Of a stretch of 36,882 nucleotides of DNA, positions 10,082-19,374 are shown in pieces. Position 1 is the stretch's first letter; every line of letters starts with the position of its first letter. A program made the position numbers and the translations under genes. This DNA comes from Solidesulfovibrio fructosivorans JJ] (lineage in GTDB: Bacteria; Desulfobacterota; Desulfovibrionia; Desulfovibrionales; Desulfovibrionaceae): NCBI RefSeq assembly GCF_000179555.1, contig NZ_AECZ01000040.1:1-36882 (forward strand), in the 5' to 3' direction. The notes below the pieces were generated by a model. It was not told the origin of the DNA. It did no database searches and saw only the letters and a program-made list of their open reading frames with translations.

Positions 10082-11292
10082 GACGCCAGTCCCTTGATGG
10101 TCTTGATTCGATCGATCAGTTCCTTTTCCACATCGGCCGCTTCGTCCTCGTCTGGCTCGGTCATGGCCGCGGCTTCTTCGCGGACCACGGCGGCGATTTT
10201 CTTGGACAGGTTCTTGAGGATTTTTTCCCGGGCCGCCTCGCCGGCCATGGCCATGGCCACGGCCACCTTATGGAAACCCAGGGCGGAGAAGGCTTCCTGG
10301 AGGGTGGCGTTGTCCACGGCCGTGATGTCGTCGACGCGTTCGAGGTCGGCGGCGCAGAGGCGTGGGCGGCGGGCCTGTTTGAAAAACTCCGCCCCCATCC
10401 TCTCGATGTAGTCCCGGGCCTTGGCCGTGTGGAAGAAGAACAGGTCTTGGGGAATTTCTTGGTAGGCGAGCTTCTTATAAATGATGTCAGGCGTGGAGCC
10501 GGCTTCCCGGGCAAAGGCGTCCAGATCGCAAAATTCCAGGTCCACCATGGGCTTCGACGGGTCGCGTATGTCCCGGGCCACATTTTTGGCCACGCTTAAA
10601 AACGTGTCCGGGTCGGTCAGGCGCACGACCTTGTCCTTGACGAAGGCGGTGCCGGGCTTGGACGTTCCGAGCAGGGGGTCCTTGCGGGCGAAGCTGGCCT
10701 TGACGTCGGTTAAGGAAACCAGATGCAGCTTGGCCAGACGCTCGAACACCGCGTCGATCTCGATCTGGTTGAGCAGCACGATGTCCTTGAGTGTGGTCGA
10801 AAGCTCGGCGTAGCTGAGTTCCTTGGCCTTTCCGGTTCCCGGGGCGGACTGCCAGCAGAGCGCCGTCACCCGGCAGACGGAGAGAAAAGCGTTGCCCGAG
10901 GGGCGGTCGGTGACCTGGGCGGTGAGCGTTTTGACATGGTCGACCAGGTAGCCGGTGAGGAGTTGGACCGGGCGGGGGCTTTTATGCAGCATGGTGTGGA
11001 TGAGGTTGCTGTCGCACACCATGGCCTCGGTGAATTCCAAGGCCTCGGCCGCGCTGGAGCGGGGGGCGGCGGTGATGACGCCCATCTCGCCGACCATTTC
11101 GCCCGGGCCGCGTTCGCCGAGCACCACCCGCTTGTTGTTGACGACCCGGTAGATGGCCACCCGGCCTTTTTTGATGATGTAGGTCACATCGCTCGGCTGG
11201 CCTTCACGAAAAAGGACCGCCCCTTTGTGGAAGGTCCGTACGGTGCCGTCGTTGTGGTCGTCTTCGAGGTCGAGGTCTTGTCGCATGCCCAT
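10078..11292 (-). CDS. Cyclic-nucleotide-binding protein with C-terminal FliG-like domain
   Basis: A 404-residue protein of novel-looking architecture. Residues about 18-120 form a cNMP-binding jelly roll (FHKGAVLFREGQPSDVTYIIKKGRVAIY, then GERGPGEMVGEMGVI), as in Crp and kinase regulatory subunits. A middle part (about 135-200) looks like a winged helix (YAELSTTLKDIVLLNQIEIDAVFERL). The last 90 residues resemble the FliG middle/C-terminal motor-switch repeat: VDNATLQEAF, then AREKILKNLSKKIAAVVREE, then DVEKELIDRIKTIKGL. In FliG the matching text is LDDRxIQ..., EKI..NMSKRAAE.L.E.., VE.AQ..IV..... No membrane segment is seen. It is translationally coupled to motA. Inference: a nucleotide-gated regulator acting on the stator or rotor, though a transcription factor remains possible. 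The start could also be the ATG at 11286. Confidence 0.75.
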   Translation of the reverse strand: MGMRQDLDLEDDHNDGTVRTFHKGAVLFREGQPSDVTYIIKKGRVAIYRVVNNKRVVLGERGPGEMVGEMGVITAAPRSSAAEALEFTEAMVCDSNLIHTMLHKSPRPVQLLTGYLVDHVKTLTAQVTDRPSGNAFLSVCRVTALCWQSAPGTGKAKELSYAELSTTLKDIVLLNQIEIDAVFERLAKLHLVSLTDVKASFARKDPLLGTSKPGTAFVKDKVVRLTDPDTFLSVAKNVARDIRDPSKPMVDLEFCDLDAFAREAGSTPDIIYKKLAYQEIPQDLFFFHTAKARDYIERMGAEFFKQARRPRLCAADLERVDDITAVDNATLQEAFSALGFHKVAVAMAMAGEAAREKILKNLSKKIAAVVREEAAAMTEPDEDEAADVEKELIDRIKTIKGLAS

Positions 11293-11346
11293 CCCCGGTG
11301 TTGGCGCTCGTGGCTGGCCGCGTCCGGTCGGACGTCCGGCCGATCC

Positions 11347-11375
11347 ACACTACGGATAACCCCGGGCAAGTTCAA
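11347..11375 (-). promoter_or_regulatory. Possible sigma70-type promoter for the CNB-FliG/motA/motB operon
   Basis: On the minus strand TTGAAC (11375-11370), a 17-base spacer and TAGTGT (11352-11347). The -35 box is good, the -10 box weak. No sigma28 or sigma54 site was recognised here. Confidence 0.3.
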
Positions 11376-11423
11376 GGACTCCGGGCGGCGGCGGCGCGAT
11401 TCCTGTTCCCGGGGCCCGGTTGT

Positions 11424-11452
11424 TTTACAAGGCCGGGCAAAGGCGGTACAAG
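11424..11452 (+). promoter_or_regulatory. Sigma70-type promoter for pyrK-pyrD
   Basis: TTTACA (11424-11429), a 17-base spacer and TACAAG (11447-11452). Matches to consensus are 5/6 and 4/6. The predicted start near 11459 leaves a leader of only about 22 bases before the TTG start at 11481. Confidence 0.55.
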
Positions 11453-11480
11453 CCGCCCATCATTTCGCGCGAGGTGTTTC

Positions 11481-12275
11481 TTGGGCAATCACGACGCATG
11501 CCGCGACGTCTCCATTCTGTCCGTGGAGCCGGTCGGCCCTGAGGGCGCGGCCAAGGGCTGCTACATGCTGACCCTGGCCAATCCCGGGTTCCCGCCGGCC
11601 GTGGCCGGACAGTTCGTCATGGTCAGGCCCCATGCCTTCGGGCAAAATCCGGTCTGGCCCCGTCCCTTTTCCATCTGCCGGCTGACGGCCGAGGCGCTGA
11701 CCCTGTTTGTCCAGGTCTGCGGCCGGGGCACGGAGATTTTGTGCCGGCTGGTTCCGGGCGATACGGCCACGGTCTGGGGACCGCTCGGGCAGGGCTTTGC
11801 CCTGGAGCCGGAAATCCCGACGGTCATGCTGGCCGGCGGGGTGGGGCTGGCCCCGTTCGTGGAATACGCCGCCGGGCATCCTTCGCCGGAACGTCTTTCG
11901 CTTGTTTTCGGCCACCGCCAGCCGCTTTCCTGCTATCCTTTCGACGCCTTTGCCGGGCTCAAGAGCGCGGAAGCCTTTCAGGAAAAAGGGCCGGACGATC
12001 TGGCCGCCTTTGTCGCGCATCTGGAAACGACCATCGCCGGCCATGCCGACGGACTGGTCCTGGCCTGCGGCCCGCGCCCCTTTCTGGTGACTGTGGCGCG
12101 GCTTGCCCGCAAGTACAGCGTGCGGGCCCAGGTGTCGCTGGAAAACCGCATGGCTTGCGGCGTTGGCGGGTGTCTTGGCTGCGTGGAGAAAAACGTCCTG
12201 GGCACGTATGTGCAGACCTGCACCCAGGGGCCGGTTTTCTGGGTCGAGGAACTGGCGCTTTCGGAGGAGTCATGA
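11481..12275 (+). CDS. pyrK: Dihydroorotate dehydrogenase electron-transfer subunit
   Basis: FAD/[2Fe-2S] partner of class 1B dihydroorotate dehydrogenase; it passes electrons from PyrD to NAD+. The 264-residue protein has the FAD motif RPFSI (in VWPRPFSICRL) and the NAD-binding MLAGGVGLAPF. A C-terminal cluster motif C226-X4-C231-X2-C234-X12-C247 matches the PyrK spacing. No ATG fits the N-terminus. TTG at 11481 has GAGGTG (11471-11476) upstream and lies just after a well-placed promoter. Frames reaching 11298 would run through the promoter. The stop overlaps the pyrD start (ATGA), consistent with a 1:1 complex. Other ferredoxin-NADP reductase-like proteins share the fold, but the pyrD neighbour is decisive. 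Confidence 0.88.
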   Translation: MGNHDACRDVSILSVEPVGPEGAAKGCYMLTLANPGFPPAVAGQFVMVRPHAFGQNPVWPRPFSICRLTAEALTLFVQVCGRGTEILCRLVPGDTATVWGPLGQGFALEPEIPTVMLAGGVGLAPFVEYAAGHPSPERLSLVFGHRQPLSCYPFDAFAGLKSAEAFQEKGPDDLAAFVAHLETTIAGHADGLVLACGPRPFLVTVARLARKYSVRAQVSLENRMACGVGGCLGCVEKNVLGTYVQTCTQGPVFWVEELALSEES

Positions 12276-13192
12276 GCGTTGACGCAAGCGTGCGCCTGCC
12301 GGGCATGCACCTGAAAAACCCGGTCATGACCGCCTCGGGCACCTTTGGCTACGGCCTGGAATTCGCGCCTTACGGCGATCTGCGCGGGCTTGGCGGCATC
12401 GTGGTCAAGGGATTGTCCCTGAAGCCCCGCGCCGGCAACCCCATGCCGCGCATCGCCGAGACGCCGTGCGGCATGTTAAACGCCATCGGCCTGCAAAACT
12501 GCGGCGTGGAAGTCTTTTTGCGCGACAAGCTGCCGCGCCTGCCCTACGCGGAAACGCCGATCATCGCCAACCTCTACGCCTGCGACGCGGACGAGTTCGC
12601 TGAGCTGGCCGGGGTGCTGGCGGACGCCGAAGGCGTGGCCGCCCTCGAGGTCAATATTTCCTGTCCCAACGTCAAGGCCGGCGGCATCGCCTTTGGCCAG
12701 AACCCGTCCATGGCGGGCAAACTCGCCGAGGCCGTGAAAAAGCGGGCCAGGGACAAGCCGGTCTGGGTGAAGCTCTCGCCGAACGTCACGGACATCGTGG
12801 AGATCGCCCGGGCGGCGGTCCTCGGCGGGGCGGACGCGCTCACCTGCATCAATACGCTGACCGGCATGAGCGTGGACATCCGCACGCGAAAGCCGCGCCT
12901 GGCCAACGTCATCGGCGGCCTGTCCGGGCCGGCCATCAAACCCGTGGCCCTGCGCTGCGTGTGGCAGGTCTGCCGGGCGGTGTCCGCGCCGGTCATCGCT
13001 GTCGGCGGCGTAAGCTCCGCCGAGGACGTGCTGGAATTCATCCTGGCCGGGGCGCACGCGGTGCAGATCGGCACGGCCAATTTCATGCGGCCGGACATGG
13101 CCTTTCGCATAGCGGAAAGGTTGCCGGCGCTCATGGAAGAGCTTGGGATCGAGAGCCTGGACGCCTACCGGGGGACCCTCGCCGTCAGTTGA
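12272..13192 (+). CDS. pyrD: Dihydroorotate dehydrogenase, class 1B catalytic subunit
   Basis: Oxidises dihydroorotate to orotate, the redox step of pyrimidine synthesis, using FMN and handing electrons to PyrK. The 306-residue protein starts in family fashion (VRLPGMHLKNPVMTASGTFGYG). The catalytic-loop Cys lies in NISCPNVKAGG, the substrate and FMN motifs in KLSPNVTDI and INTLTGM, and GGLSGPAIKPVAL and AVGGVSSAEDVLE are close to class 1B enzymes. The open frame begins at 11741, but ATG at 12272, preceded by GGAGGAG, is clearly the start and overlaps the pyrK stop by four bases. Only 13 bases separate its stop from the convergent corA stop, with no room for a separate terminator. Confidence 0.95.
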   Translation: MSVDASVRLPGMHLKNPVMTASGTFGYGLEFAPYGDLRGLGGIVVKGLSLKPRAGNPMPRIAETPCGMLNAIGLQNCGVEVFLRDKLPRLPYAETPIIANLYACDADEFAELAGVLADAEGVAALEVNISCPNVKAGGIAFGQNPSMAGKLAEAVKKRARDKPVWVKLSPNVTDIVEIARAAVLGGADALTCINTLTGMSVDIRTRKPRLANVIGGLSGPAIKPVALRCVWQVCRAVSAPVIAVGGVSSAEDVLEFILAGAHAVQIGTANFMRPDMAFRIAERLPALMEELGIESLDAYRGTLAVS

Positions 13193-13205
13193 CGGCCAGC
13201 GCGCC

Positions 13206-14273
13206 TTAAAGCCACTTCTTCTTGCGGAACCAGGCAAGCATGCCAAGCGACAGGGCCAGCATGAGCACCAGCGTGATGTAGTAGCCGTAGTGCCACTTGA
13301 GCTCCGGCATGTATTCGAAGTTCATGCCGTAAAGACTTGTGATGAAGGTCAGGGGAATGAATATCGTGCCGACCACGGTCAAAACCTTCATCACCATGTT
13401 CATGCGCATGTCGGCCACGGACGAATAGACGTCGATCATGCTCGTGGCGATCTGGTTCAGCGTATCCACCGTTTCCACCACCGTCTTCACGTGATCCACG
13501 ATTTCGCGCAGGTATGACTTGGCGTAATCGCTGACTTTTTTCGAGTGCTTCTTGTGCGAGAGCGCCTGCAGCACTTCCCGAAGCGGCCAGATGTATTTGC
13601 GCAGGTAGGCCGTTTCGCGCTTTAAATTGTAGAAATTCGAGAGCGTCTCCTCGGTCTGGGCTTCGAACAGCAATTCCTCGAGCGTTTCCGCCTTGTCCCC
13701 CAGCTTTCCGAGGGTAATCATGTACCGGTCCACGATCACGTCGAGCAGGGCCAGCATCAGGTAGTGGGGGTCGGATTTGCCGAGATGGCGTCCCTTGCGC
13801 AGCCGGTCCAGGTAATTGTCCCAGACGTTGTGGGCGTTTTCCTGAAAGGTGAAGACCGCCGCGCCGTCCATGGCGATGCTCACCTGTTCGGCGGTCGGGG
13901 AGTCCTGGTCCCTGTCCATGTCGATGAGCTTGAGGACCATGAACATGGAGTCGCCGAACTCCTCGTATTTCGGCCGCTGGGTGGTGTCGGCCACGTCCTC
14001 CATGAGCATGGAAGGCATTTCGATGGCGTCGCCGACGGATTTGATCACGGAAATATCGTGGACCCCGACCACGCGCACCCAGATGACGCGGTCTTCGGAG
14101 GCGGGCGGAATGACGGGCGTTTCGCCGTGCTCGTAGCGGGTTTCGGTAAAGGAGCCGTCGCCGTACTGGATGACGTTGACGTAGGGGACGAAGGTCTTGG
14201 CCGAACCGACGTAGGAAACGGTGCCGAATTCCTGGTTCGCCTTGACGTGCTGGGGACGCATGTGCCTGAGCAT
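13206..14273 (-). CDS. corA: CorA-family magnesium/cobalt transporter
   Basis: Pentameric inner-membrane divalent-cation channel. The 355-residue protein has a large cytoplasmic N-terminal domain, a long helical region (LRETAYLRKYIWPLREVL and the stalk helix to about 290) and two C-terminal membrane segments. The family signature YGMNF (Y315, GMN 316-318) ends the first membrane segment, followed by an acidic periplasmic loop FEYMPELKWHYGYY. The C-terminal RKKKWL is the usual basic tail. The start may be M1 or M5 (MRPQHVK). The gene converges with pyrD. A likely -10 box sits at 14318-14323. Mg2+, Co2+ or Ni2+ preference cannot be read from sequence. Confidence 0.93.
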   Translation of the reverse strand: MLRHMRPQHVKANQEFGTVSYVGSAKTFVPYVNVIQYGDGSFTETRYEHGETPVIPPASEDRVIWVRVVGVHDISVIKSVGDAIEMPSMLMEDVADTTQRPKYEEFGDSMFMVLKLIDMDRDQDSPTAEQVSIAMDGAAVFTFQENAHNVWDNYLDRLRKGRHLGKSDPHYLMLALLDVIVDRYMITLGKLGDKAETLEELLFEAQTEETLSNFYNLKRETAYLRKYIWPLREVLQALSHKKHSKKVSDYAKSYLREIVDHVKTVVETVDTLNQIATSMIDVYSSVADMRMNMVMKVLTVVGTIFIPLTFITSLYGMNFEYMPELKWHYGYYITLVLMLALSLGMLAWFRKKKWL

Positions 14274-14317
14274 GGGGACTGCCTCGCGGGATGGTCTGGT
14301 GGATGGTACGAGCGGGC

Positions 14318-14323
14318 ATTATA
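14318..14323 (-). promoter_or_regulatory. Possible -10 box for corA
   Basis: A perfect TATAAT on the minus strand, about 45 bases upstream of the corA start. The -35 region at 16-18 bases is poor (TGGCGG/ATGGCG), so the call is moderate. Confidence 0.4.
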
Positions 14324-14458
14324 GCCGCAACGCCTCTTTCCGCCATGCCATGCCGTGTGACGTTTTGTCGACGATAGCCCGCCACGCGAGTCTTCTCCTC
14401 ACTCCATGCCCAGGTCCCTCTCCAGCAACCTCATTTTAAAATTTAGGAAGGGGAGAGC

Positions 14459-14499
14459 GCGAGAGGGGAGAACCCTTTTTAAAGGGTTTCCCCTCTCGC
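14459..14499. terminator. Palindromic intergenic element, copy D
   Basis: A 20-bp stem with one bulged A and one G-T pair (14459-14499) around a TT loop. The sequence is nearly the same as the copy at 34238-34277. An A/T-rich self-complementary flank (ATTTTAAAATTTAG, about 14433-14446) precedes it, as at 4614-4659. It ends the ABC-transporter operon on the minus strand, just before corA. Confidence 0.6.
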
Positions 14500-14525
14500 A
14501 TTCTCTTTTCCCTCTTCTCCTCCCC

Positions 14526-15692
14526 CTACCCTTCGCGCAGGGCGGTCACGATGTTCAGGCGCGACGCCCGCAGGGCCGGGAAGAAGCCGCCGATAATGCC
14601 CATGATCATCGAAAAGGCCAGGGCCAGGCCGGTGATCCACGGCGTCAGGGCGAATTTGAAGGACAGTTCGGAAAAGGTCTGGAAATTGGTGGTGGAGAAG
14701 GTGACGAAGGAGAGTCCCGCGGCAAGGCCCACGCCGATGACGCCTCCCAGAAGCCCCAGGAAGATCGATTCCATGAGAAACGCCGTGAGGATGCTCGAAC
14801 GGGAAAAACCGAGCGCCCGCAAGGTGCCGATCTCCGGCACGCGGTTGGCCACGGCCGAATACATGGTGATGGTGGCCCCGATCATGGCCCCGAGCGAAAA
14901 GATGGCGGTCAGCGCCACGCCGAGCACGGTCAGAAATTTGCGCATCATGTCCGACTGCTTTTCGTAGTAGCGCGTCTCGCGCCAGACCTCGGCCTGGAGT
15001 CGCGGGTCGGCCTCGATGGCTTCCTTGTAGGCGTTGAAAAGCCCGGGTTCGCGCAGTCCGGCCAGCACGATGGAATAGGCGTTGCGGCCGAAGGCCGGCA
15101 TGAGCTGGTCCGCGTCGCCCCAGATTTCCGAGGAAAAGCCCGTGGAGCCGGCGTCGAAAATGCCCACCACCGGCCACTGCCGCTTGCCGAAGTGCAGGCT
15201 CTGGCCAAGCCCGGCCCCCTCGAATCCCTGGGCCACGGCCTTGCCCACCATGATCTCCGGCGTGCCCGGCCGGGGCAGGCGTCCGGCCACGATGCGGATC
15301 TGGGGCCGCAGCGGCAGCGAGGCCGCCTCGGTGCCGCGGATCACCACATTGGAAATCTTGCCCGTGGATTTTTTGGTCAGGCCGATGAGCACCACGGATT
15401 CCCTGGCGGCAAGCGTGCGGCCGTCGCGGCCCACGGCGATTTCCGGCCGGGTGGTCATGGTTGTGGCGGCTTGTCTTTCGATGCCGCTTTGGATCTCCGT
15501 TTCCGAGCCCTTGCGCAGCACAATGGCGTTTCCGGGCGAGCCGGTGGAAACGAGGGTCTGGCGCAGCCCCTCGGCCAGCATGAGCGTGGCCGTAAAGACG
15601 AAGACCACGAGCGCCATGCCGCCGGCGGTCAAAACGGTCGTAAGCCGCCTCGTTCGCAGGTTGCGCCAGGAATAGGCCAGGGGGACGGCCAT
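14526..15692 (-). CDS. ABC transporter permease, MacB/FtsX type (second)
   Basis: A 388-residue FtsX-family permease. It has an N-terminal membrane segment (about 20-45), a large periplasmic domain of about 220 residues and three C-terminal membrane segments. The usual ISLGAMIGATITMYSAVANRVPEIGTLRALGFSRSSILTAF-type coupling region is present, including VPEIGTLRALGFSR, and the protein ends ALRASRLNIVTALREG. The ATG at 15692 overlaps the stop of the first permease (ATGA). The longer open frame upstream is a shadow of that gene. Two permeases plus one ATPase and a periplasmic adaptor suggest a tripartite-type or lipoprotein/lipid exporter. No TolC-like partner lies in the window. The cargo is unknown. 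Confidence 0.85.
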   Translation of the reverse strand: MAVPLAYSWRNLRTRRLTTVLTAGGMALVVFVFTATLMLAEGLRQTLVSTGSPGNAIVLRKGSETEIQSGIERQAATTMTTRPEIAVGRDGRTLAARESVVLIGLTKKSTGKISNVVIRGTEAASLPLRPQIRIVAGRLPRPGTPEIMVGKAVAQGFEGAGLGQSLHFGKRQWPVVGIFDAGSTGFSSEIWGDADQLMPAFGRNAYSIVLAGLREPGLFNAYKEAIEADPRLQAEVWRETRYYEKQSDMMRKFLTVLGVALTAIFSLGAMIGATITMYSAVANRVPEIGTLRALGFSRSSILTAFLMESIFLGLLGGVIGVGLAAGLSFVTFSTTNFQTFSELSFKFALTPWITGLALAFSMIMGIIGGFFPALRASRLNIVTALREG

Positions 15693-16835
15693 CAGCCGAT
15701 CCTCCGAAAGGCCGAAGCGATGCGCACCGAGGCCACGTGCACGGCCGGCACGATGGCCGCGCCCACGCCGACCAGAAGGCCGAAACCGAGGGACAGGAGG
15801 ATGGTCTGGCGCGAGACGAAAAAGATGGGGAAAAACTGGGCCAGATAGGTGCTGAATCCCTTGGCGATGGGCGGCATCAGGGCCACGGCCAAGAGCGCCC
15901 CGGAAAGCGAAAGAATGAGGGATTCGGCCAGAAGCATCATGGCCAAGGCCGGCGCGCCGAAACCCAGGGTCTTCATGACCGCGAATTCCCCCAGCCGCTC
16001 CCGGGCCGACATGGCCATGGTGTTGGCGGCAACGGCCAGGATGATGAGAATCACCACGTAGGAGACCATGGTGATGGCCATGAGGATGGCCTCGCTCATG
16101 GACACGAAGCCCATCTGGAAGGCCTTCTCGGTCTCGGTCAGGGTCTCGGCCTGGGAATTGACGAACAACTTGTCTATTTCCTTGGAGATCTCCGCCGCCC
16201 GGCTGGGGTCGTCGATGCCGATCATGAAAAAACCGATCTTGCCGGCCCGGCTGGGGGCGCGTTTTTTCATGGTTTCGTCGAGATAGGACCAGTGGAGGTA
16301 GAGCACGGTCTCGTCGGTGTCGGGCCGGGCCCCTTTGTAGATGGCGCGGATGGTCAGCGGCCATTCGCCGGGAAAAATGGTGCCGCGCAGGGTGATGGTG
16401 TCGCCGATGCGCCAGTTGAAGCGCGTGGCCAGCTTTCGGCCGATGATCGCGGCCTTGCGGTCGGCCAGAAAGGCCCGGCGCTGCTCGGGGCTGACGAGCA
16501 GTTCAGGGTAGAGTTTGAAAAACTCGTCGGCCTCGATGGCGAAGTTGGCGAAGAAATTCTTTTCGTCCAGATAGATGCCGCCGAACCAGTTGCCGGCGCC
16601 CACGATGTCCACCCCCGTCACCTGCCGGATGCGGCTTTTGTAGGCATAGGGCAGGGGCTGCGTGAGGGAGACGGCGTTTCGGGTGACGAGCCGGTTGGCC
16701 GATGAGGCCGACACCCCGGCGTTCCAGGCGTCGAGGACCGTGCGCAAGAGCCCGAAAGCGAGCAGGGCCACGGCCACGCCGATGATGGTGAGCAGCGAAC
16801 GCAGGCGGTGCCGGAAGGCGTTTTTTATGATCAGC

Positions 16836-16849
<14 letters not shown>
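15692..16849 (-). CDS. ABC transporter permease, MacB/FtsX type (first)
   Basis: A 385-residue FtsX-family permease paired with the gene downstream. The N-terminal membrane segment (about 15-38, [20 protein letters not shown]) is followed by a periplasmic domain, then three segments including [35 protein letters not shown]-type coupling text and a last helix ending [19 protein letters not shown]. It overlaps the ATPase gene by 14 bases and the second permease by four, so the three genes are tightly coupled. The periplasmic domains of the two permeases differ, which suggests a heterodimer as in LolC/LolE rather than a MacB-type homodimer. No ATPase domain is fused. Confidence 0.85.
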
Positions 16850-17522
<673 letters not shown>

Positions 17523-17535
17523 GAGGTCTCCCGTC

Positions 17536-18051
17536 TTATTTGGAAAAATCGGCCGTGCGTCCGCCGGTCAGGGCCAGCAGATCGGCCGGGGCGATCTCCA
17601 GCGTCCGGTCCGGCCGCCCCAGGCCGCAGTAGAGCGTGGGGTCGATGGCCAGCACATCCGCGTCCACAAGGACGATGGTGTCCGGATCGAGGGGCACGGG
17701 CGAGACGCTGCCCGGGGAAACGCCGAGGCGCGCCGGCACCTCGTCCGGGGACAGGGCGGCCAGGTCGCGACGGGTTTGGCCCAGGGCTCGAGCCAGGCCG
17801 GGATAGGCCACCCGGCGCGTGCCGCGAAGCGCGGCCAGGAGAAGGCCGCCGCCGCGAAGGCCGAAGGCGATGGTCTTGACGATGCGCGTCACATCGAAAT
17901 CGAGGCTCTTCCGGGCTTCGTCCACGGTACGCGTGGGGGCATGGGCATGGACCGTATGGGGCAGCCCGGCCTGGCGCACGCGCTCGAGCAGGCGGAGGTG
18001 GACGGCGTCTTCTCCTCCGGCAATGGCCGTGGACAGGGGCGGAAGGGTCAT
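17536..18051 (-). CDS. YbaK/ProX-type aminoacyl-tRNA deacylase domain protein
   Basis: A 171-residue stand-alone editing-domain protein. Members hydrolyse mischarged tRNA (Cys-tRNA-Pro for YbaK, Ala-tRNA-Pro for ProXp). The essential lysine is seen as K59 in DVTRIVKTIAF; GGGLLLAALRGTRRV and the C-terminal LVDADVLAIDPTLYCGLGRPDRTLEI follow the family pattern. It sits inside the export operon, six bases after the adaptor gene and 13 before the ATPase gene, an unusual place for a translation-quality enzyme. The placement may be chance or point to a cargo-linked role. Substrate cannot be assigned. Confidence 0.8.
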   Translation of the reverse strand: MTLPPLSTAIAGGEDAVHLRLLERVRQAGLPHTVHAHAPTRTVDEARKSLDFDVTRIVKTIAFGLRGGGLLLAALRGTRRVAYPGLARALGQTRRDLAALSPDEVPARLGVSPGSVSPVPLDPDTIVLVDADVLAIDPTLYCGLGRPDRTLEIAPADLLALTGGRTADFSK

Positions 18052-18057
18052 GTCGCG

Positions 18058-19278
18058 TTATCCTTCGGTCAGGGTAACGGCGTCGCCGTTTTGAAGCTTT
18101 TCCGGGGGAGAGACGATCACCTTTTCTCCAGGTTCGAGCCCCTTGGCGACGGTGCGCATGTCGCCGAGGGGTTCGCCTGGGACGATTTCCGTCAGCGCCG
18201 CCTTGCCGTCCTTGACGAGGAACACGGCCGGCTTGCCGCCGCGCTCGACGATGGCGGCGGGAGGCACGGCCACCCGGGGCGTGGTTTCGGCGGCAGTCAG
18301 CGGCCTGGAGAGAAAGGCCACCTTGGCGCTCATCTCCGGCAGCACCCTGGGGTCGAGCGTATCGAAGGCGACCTTGACCAGCACGGTGGCTTTGGTGCGG
18401 TCGGCGGTGGGCACGATCATGTGCACCTTGCCGGGAAAGCGTTCGCTGGGGATGGCGTCGAGCATGATTTCGCACGGTTCGCCCACGGTCACCAAGTGCA
18501 GGCTCGCTTCGGACACGTCGACCTCGGCCGCGAGGGACCCCATGTCGGCGATGGTGACCACGGCCGCCTTGGAGGTGGAGGACGCGCCGAGAGGCGAGAT
18601 GATATCGCCGACATCGGCGTTTTTGGTCAGCACCACGGCATTGAAGGGCGCTTCGAGGTCGGTGTATTCGAGCTGGGCCTGGGCTTCCTTGAGCGCCTCG
18701 CTGCGGGCGGCCAGGTTGGCCTTGGCCTGCTTGAGCGCCGCTTCGGCCTTGTCGAGCCGAGCCTTGGCCGCGTCGTGGTCTGAGCGGGCCACGTAGTCCC
18801 CGGCCACGAGCTTTTTCATGCGCCTGTAGTTGAGCTTCGCGTCGGTCAGTTCCGCTTCGGCCGAGGCGACCTGGAAGCGCGCCGCCTCTAGGTCGTGCCG
18901 CGCTTGATCCCGGGCCGCTTCCACATCCGCGCTTTCGAGCCGGGCCAGCACCTGTCCCTTTTTCACCCGGCTGCCTTCCTCCACGCCGAGCCAGACGAGC
19001 TGGGCCGTGGCCTTGGTGGCGAGCGCCGCCTTGCGCTGGGCCACGATATAACCGCTGGCGGTCAGCTTGGTGATGGCGCGCGAAGGGTAGACCAGGGCCA
19101 CTGTCGCGGCCTGGACGGTGAAGGTATGCGGTGAAAGCGCCCAGGCGGCGATGCCGGCCGCGATGAGCGCCAACAGGACAAACGGCCAGCGGGCGCGCTT
19201 GCGTCGTCGCGATGTGCCGGCTCCGGAGGCGGCCTTGTCGTCCTTGTCGATGCGAAGCGCGTTTAGGGTATCGCTCAT
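18058..19278 (-). CDS. MacA/HlyD-type periplasmic adaptor (membrane fusion protein)
   Basis: Adaptor of an ABC exporter, linking the inner-membrane permeases toward the outer membrane. The 406-residue protein has a basic cytoplasmic tail (RRRKRAR near 25-31) and one membrane anchor (about 32-48). It also has a lipoyl half (GYIVAQRKAALATKATAQLVWLGVEEGSRVKKGQVLARLES), a long coiled-coil hairpin (about 100-180), the returning lipoyl/beta-barrel region (LEAPFNAVVLTKNADVGDIISP) and a C-terminal membrane-proximal domain. ATG at 19278 has GGGAG upstream; an earlier in-frame ATG at 19311 has no such support. It is first in the operon, ahead of ybaK-like, ATPase and two permease genes. RND adaptors look alike, but the downstream ATPase indicates the MacA type. 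Confidence 0.85.
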   Translation of the reverse strand: MSDTLNALRIDKDDKAASGAGTSRRRKRARWPFVLLALIAAGIAAWALSPHTFTVQAATVALVYPSRAITKLTASGYIVAQRKAALATKATAQLVWLGVEEGSRVKKGQVLARLESADVEAARDQARHDLEAARFQVASAEAELTDAKLNYRRMKKLVAGDYVARSDHDAAKARLDKAEAALKQAKANLAARSEALKEAQAQLEYTDLEAPFNAVVLTKNADVGDIISPLGASSTSKAAVVTIADMGSLAAEVDVSEASLHLVTVGEPCEIMLDAIPSERFPGKVHMIVPTADRTKATVLVKVAFDTLDPRVLPEMSAKVAFLSRPLTAAETTPRVAVPPAAIVERGGKPAVFLVKDGKAALTEIVPGEPLGDMRTVAKGLEPGEKVIVSPPEKLQNGDAVTLTEG

Positions 19279-19374
19279 GCGGCTCCCGTGAAAGAGTTTT
19301 GCCGGGGTCATGGCAAGTCAGGAAGCCGGAGTCAAGCCGCAACAGATGAAAATCTGTTACGCTTTTTCGAGCGA

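Noticed and set aside
11298-11480. N-terminal extension of PyrK
   Set aside because: It would place the pyrK promoter inside the gene, and the family begins near 11481.
19341-19367. AACAGAT-GAAA-ATCTGTT hairpin followed by Ts on the plus strand
   Set aside because: The genes on both sides run on the minus strand, where no T-tract follows the stem, so it would not end mutY.
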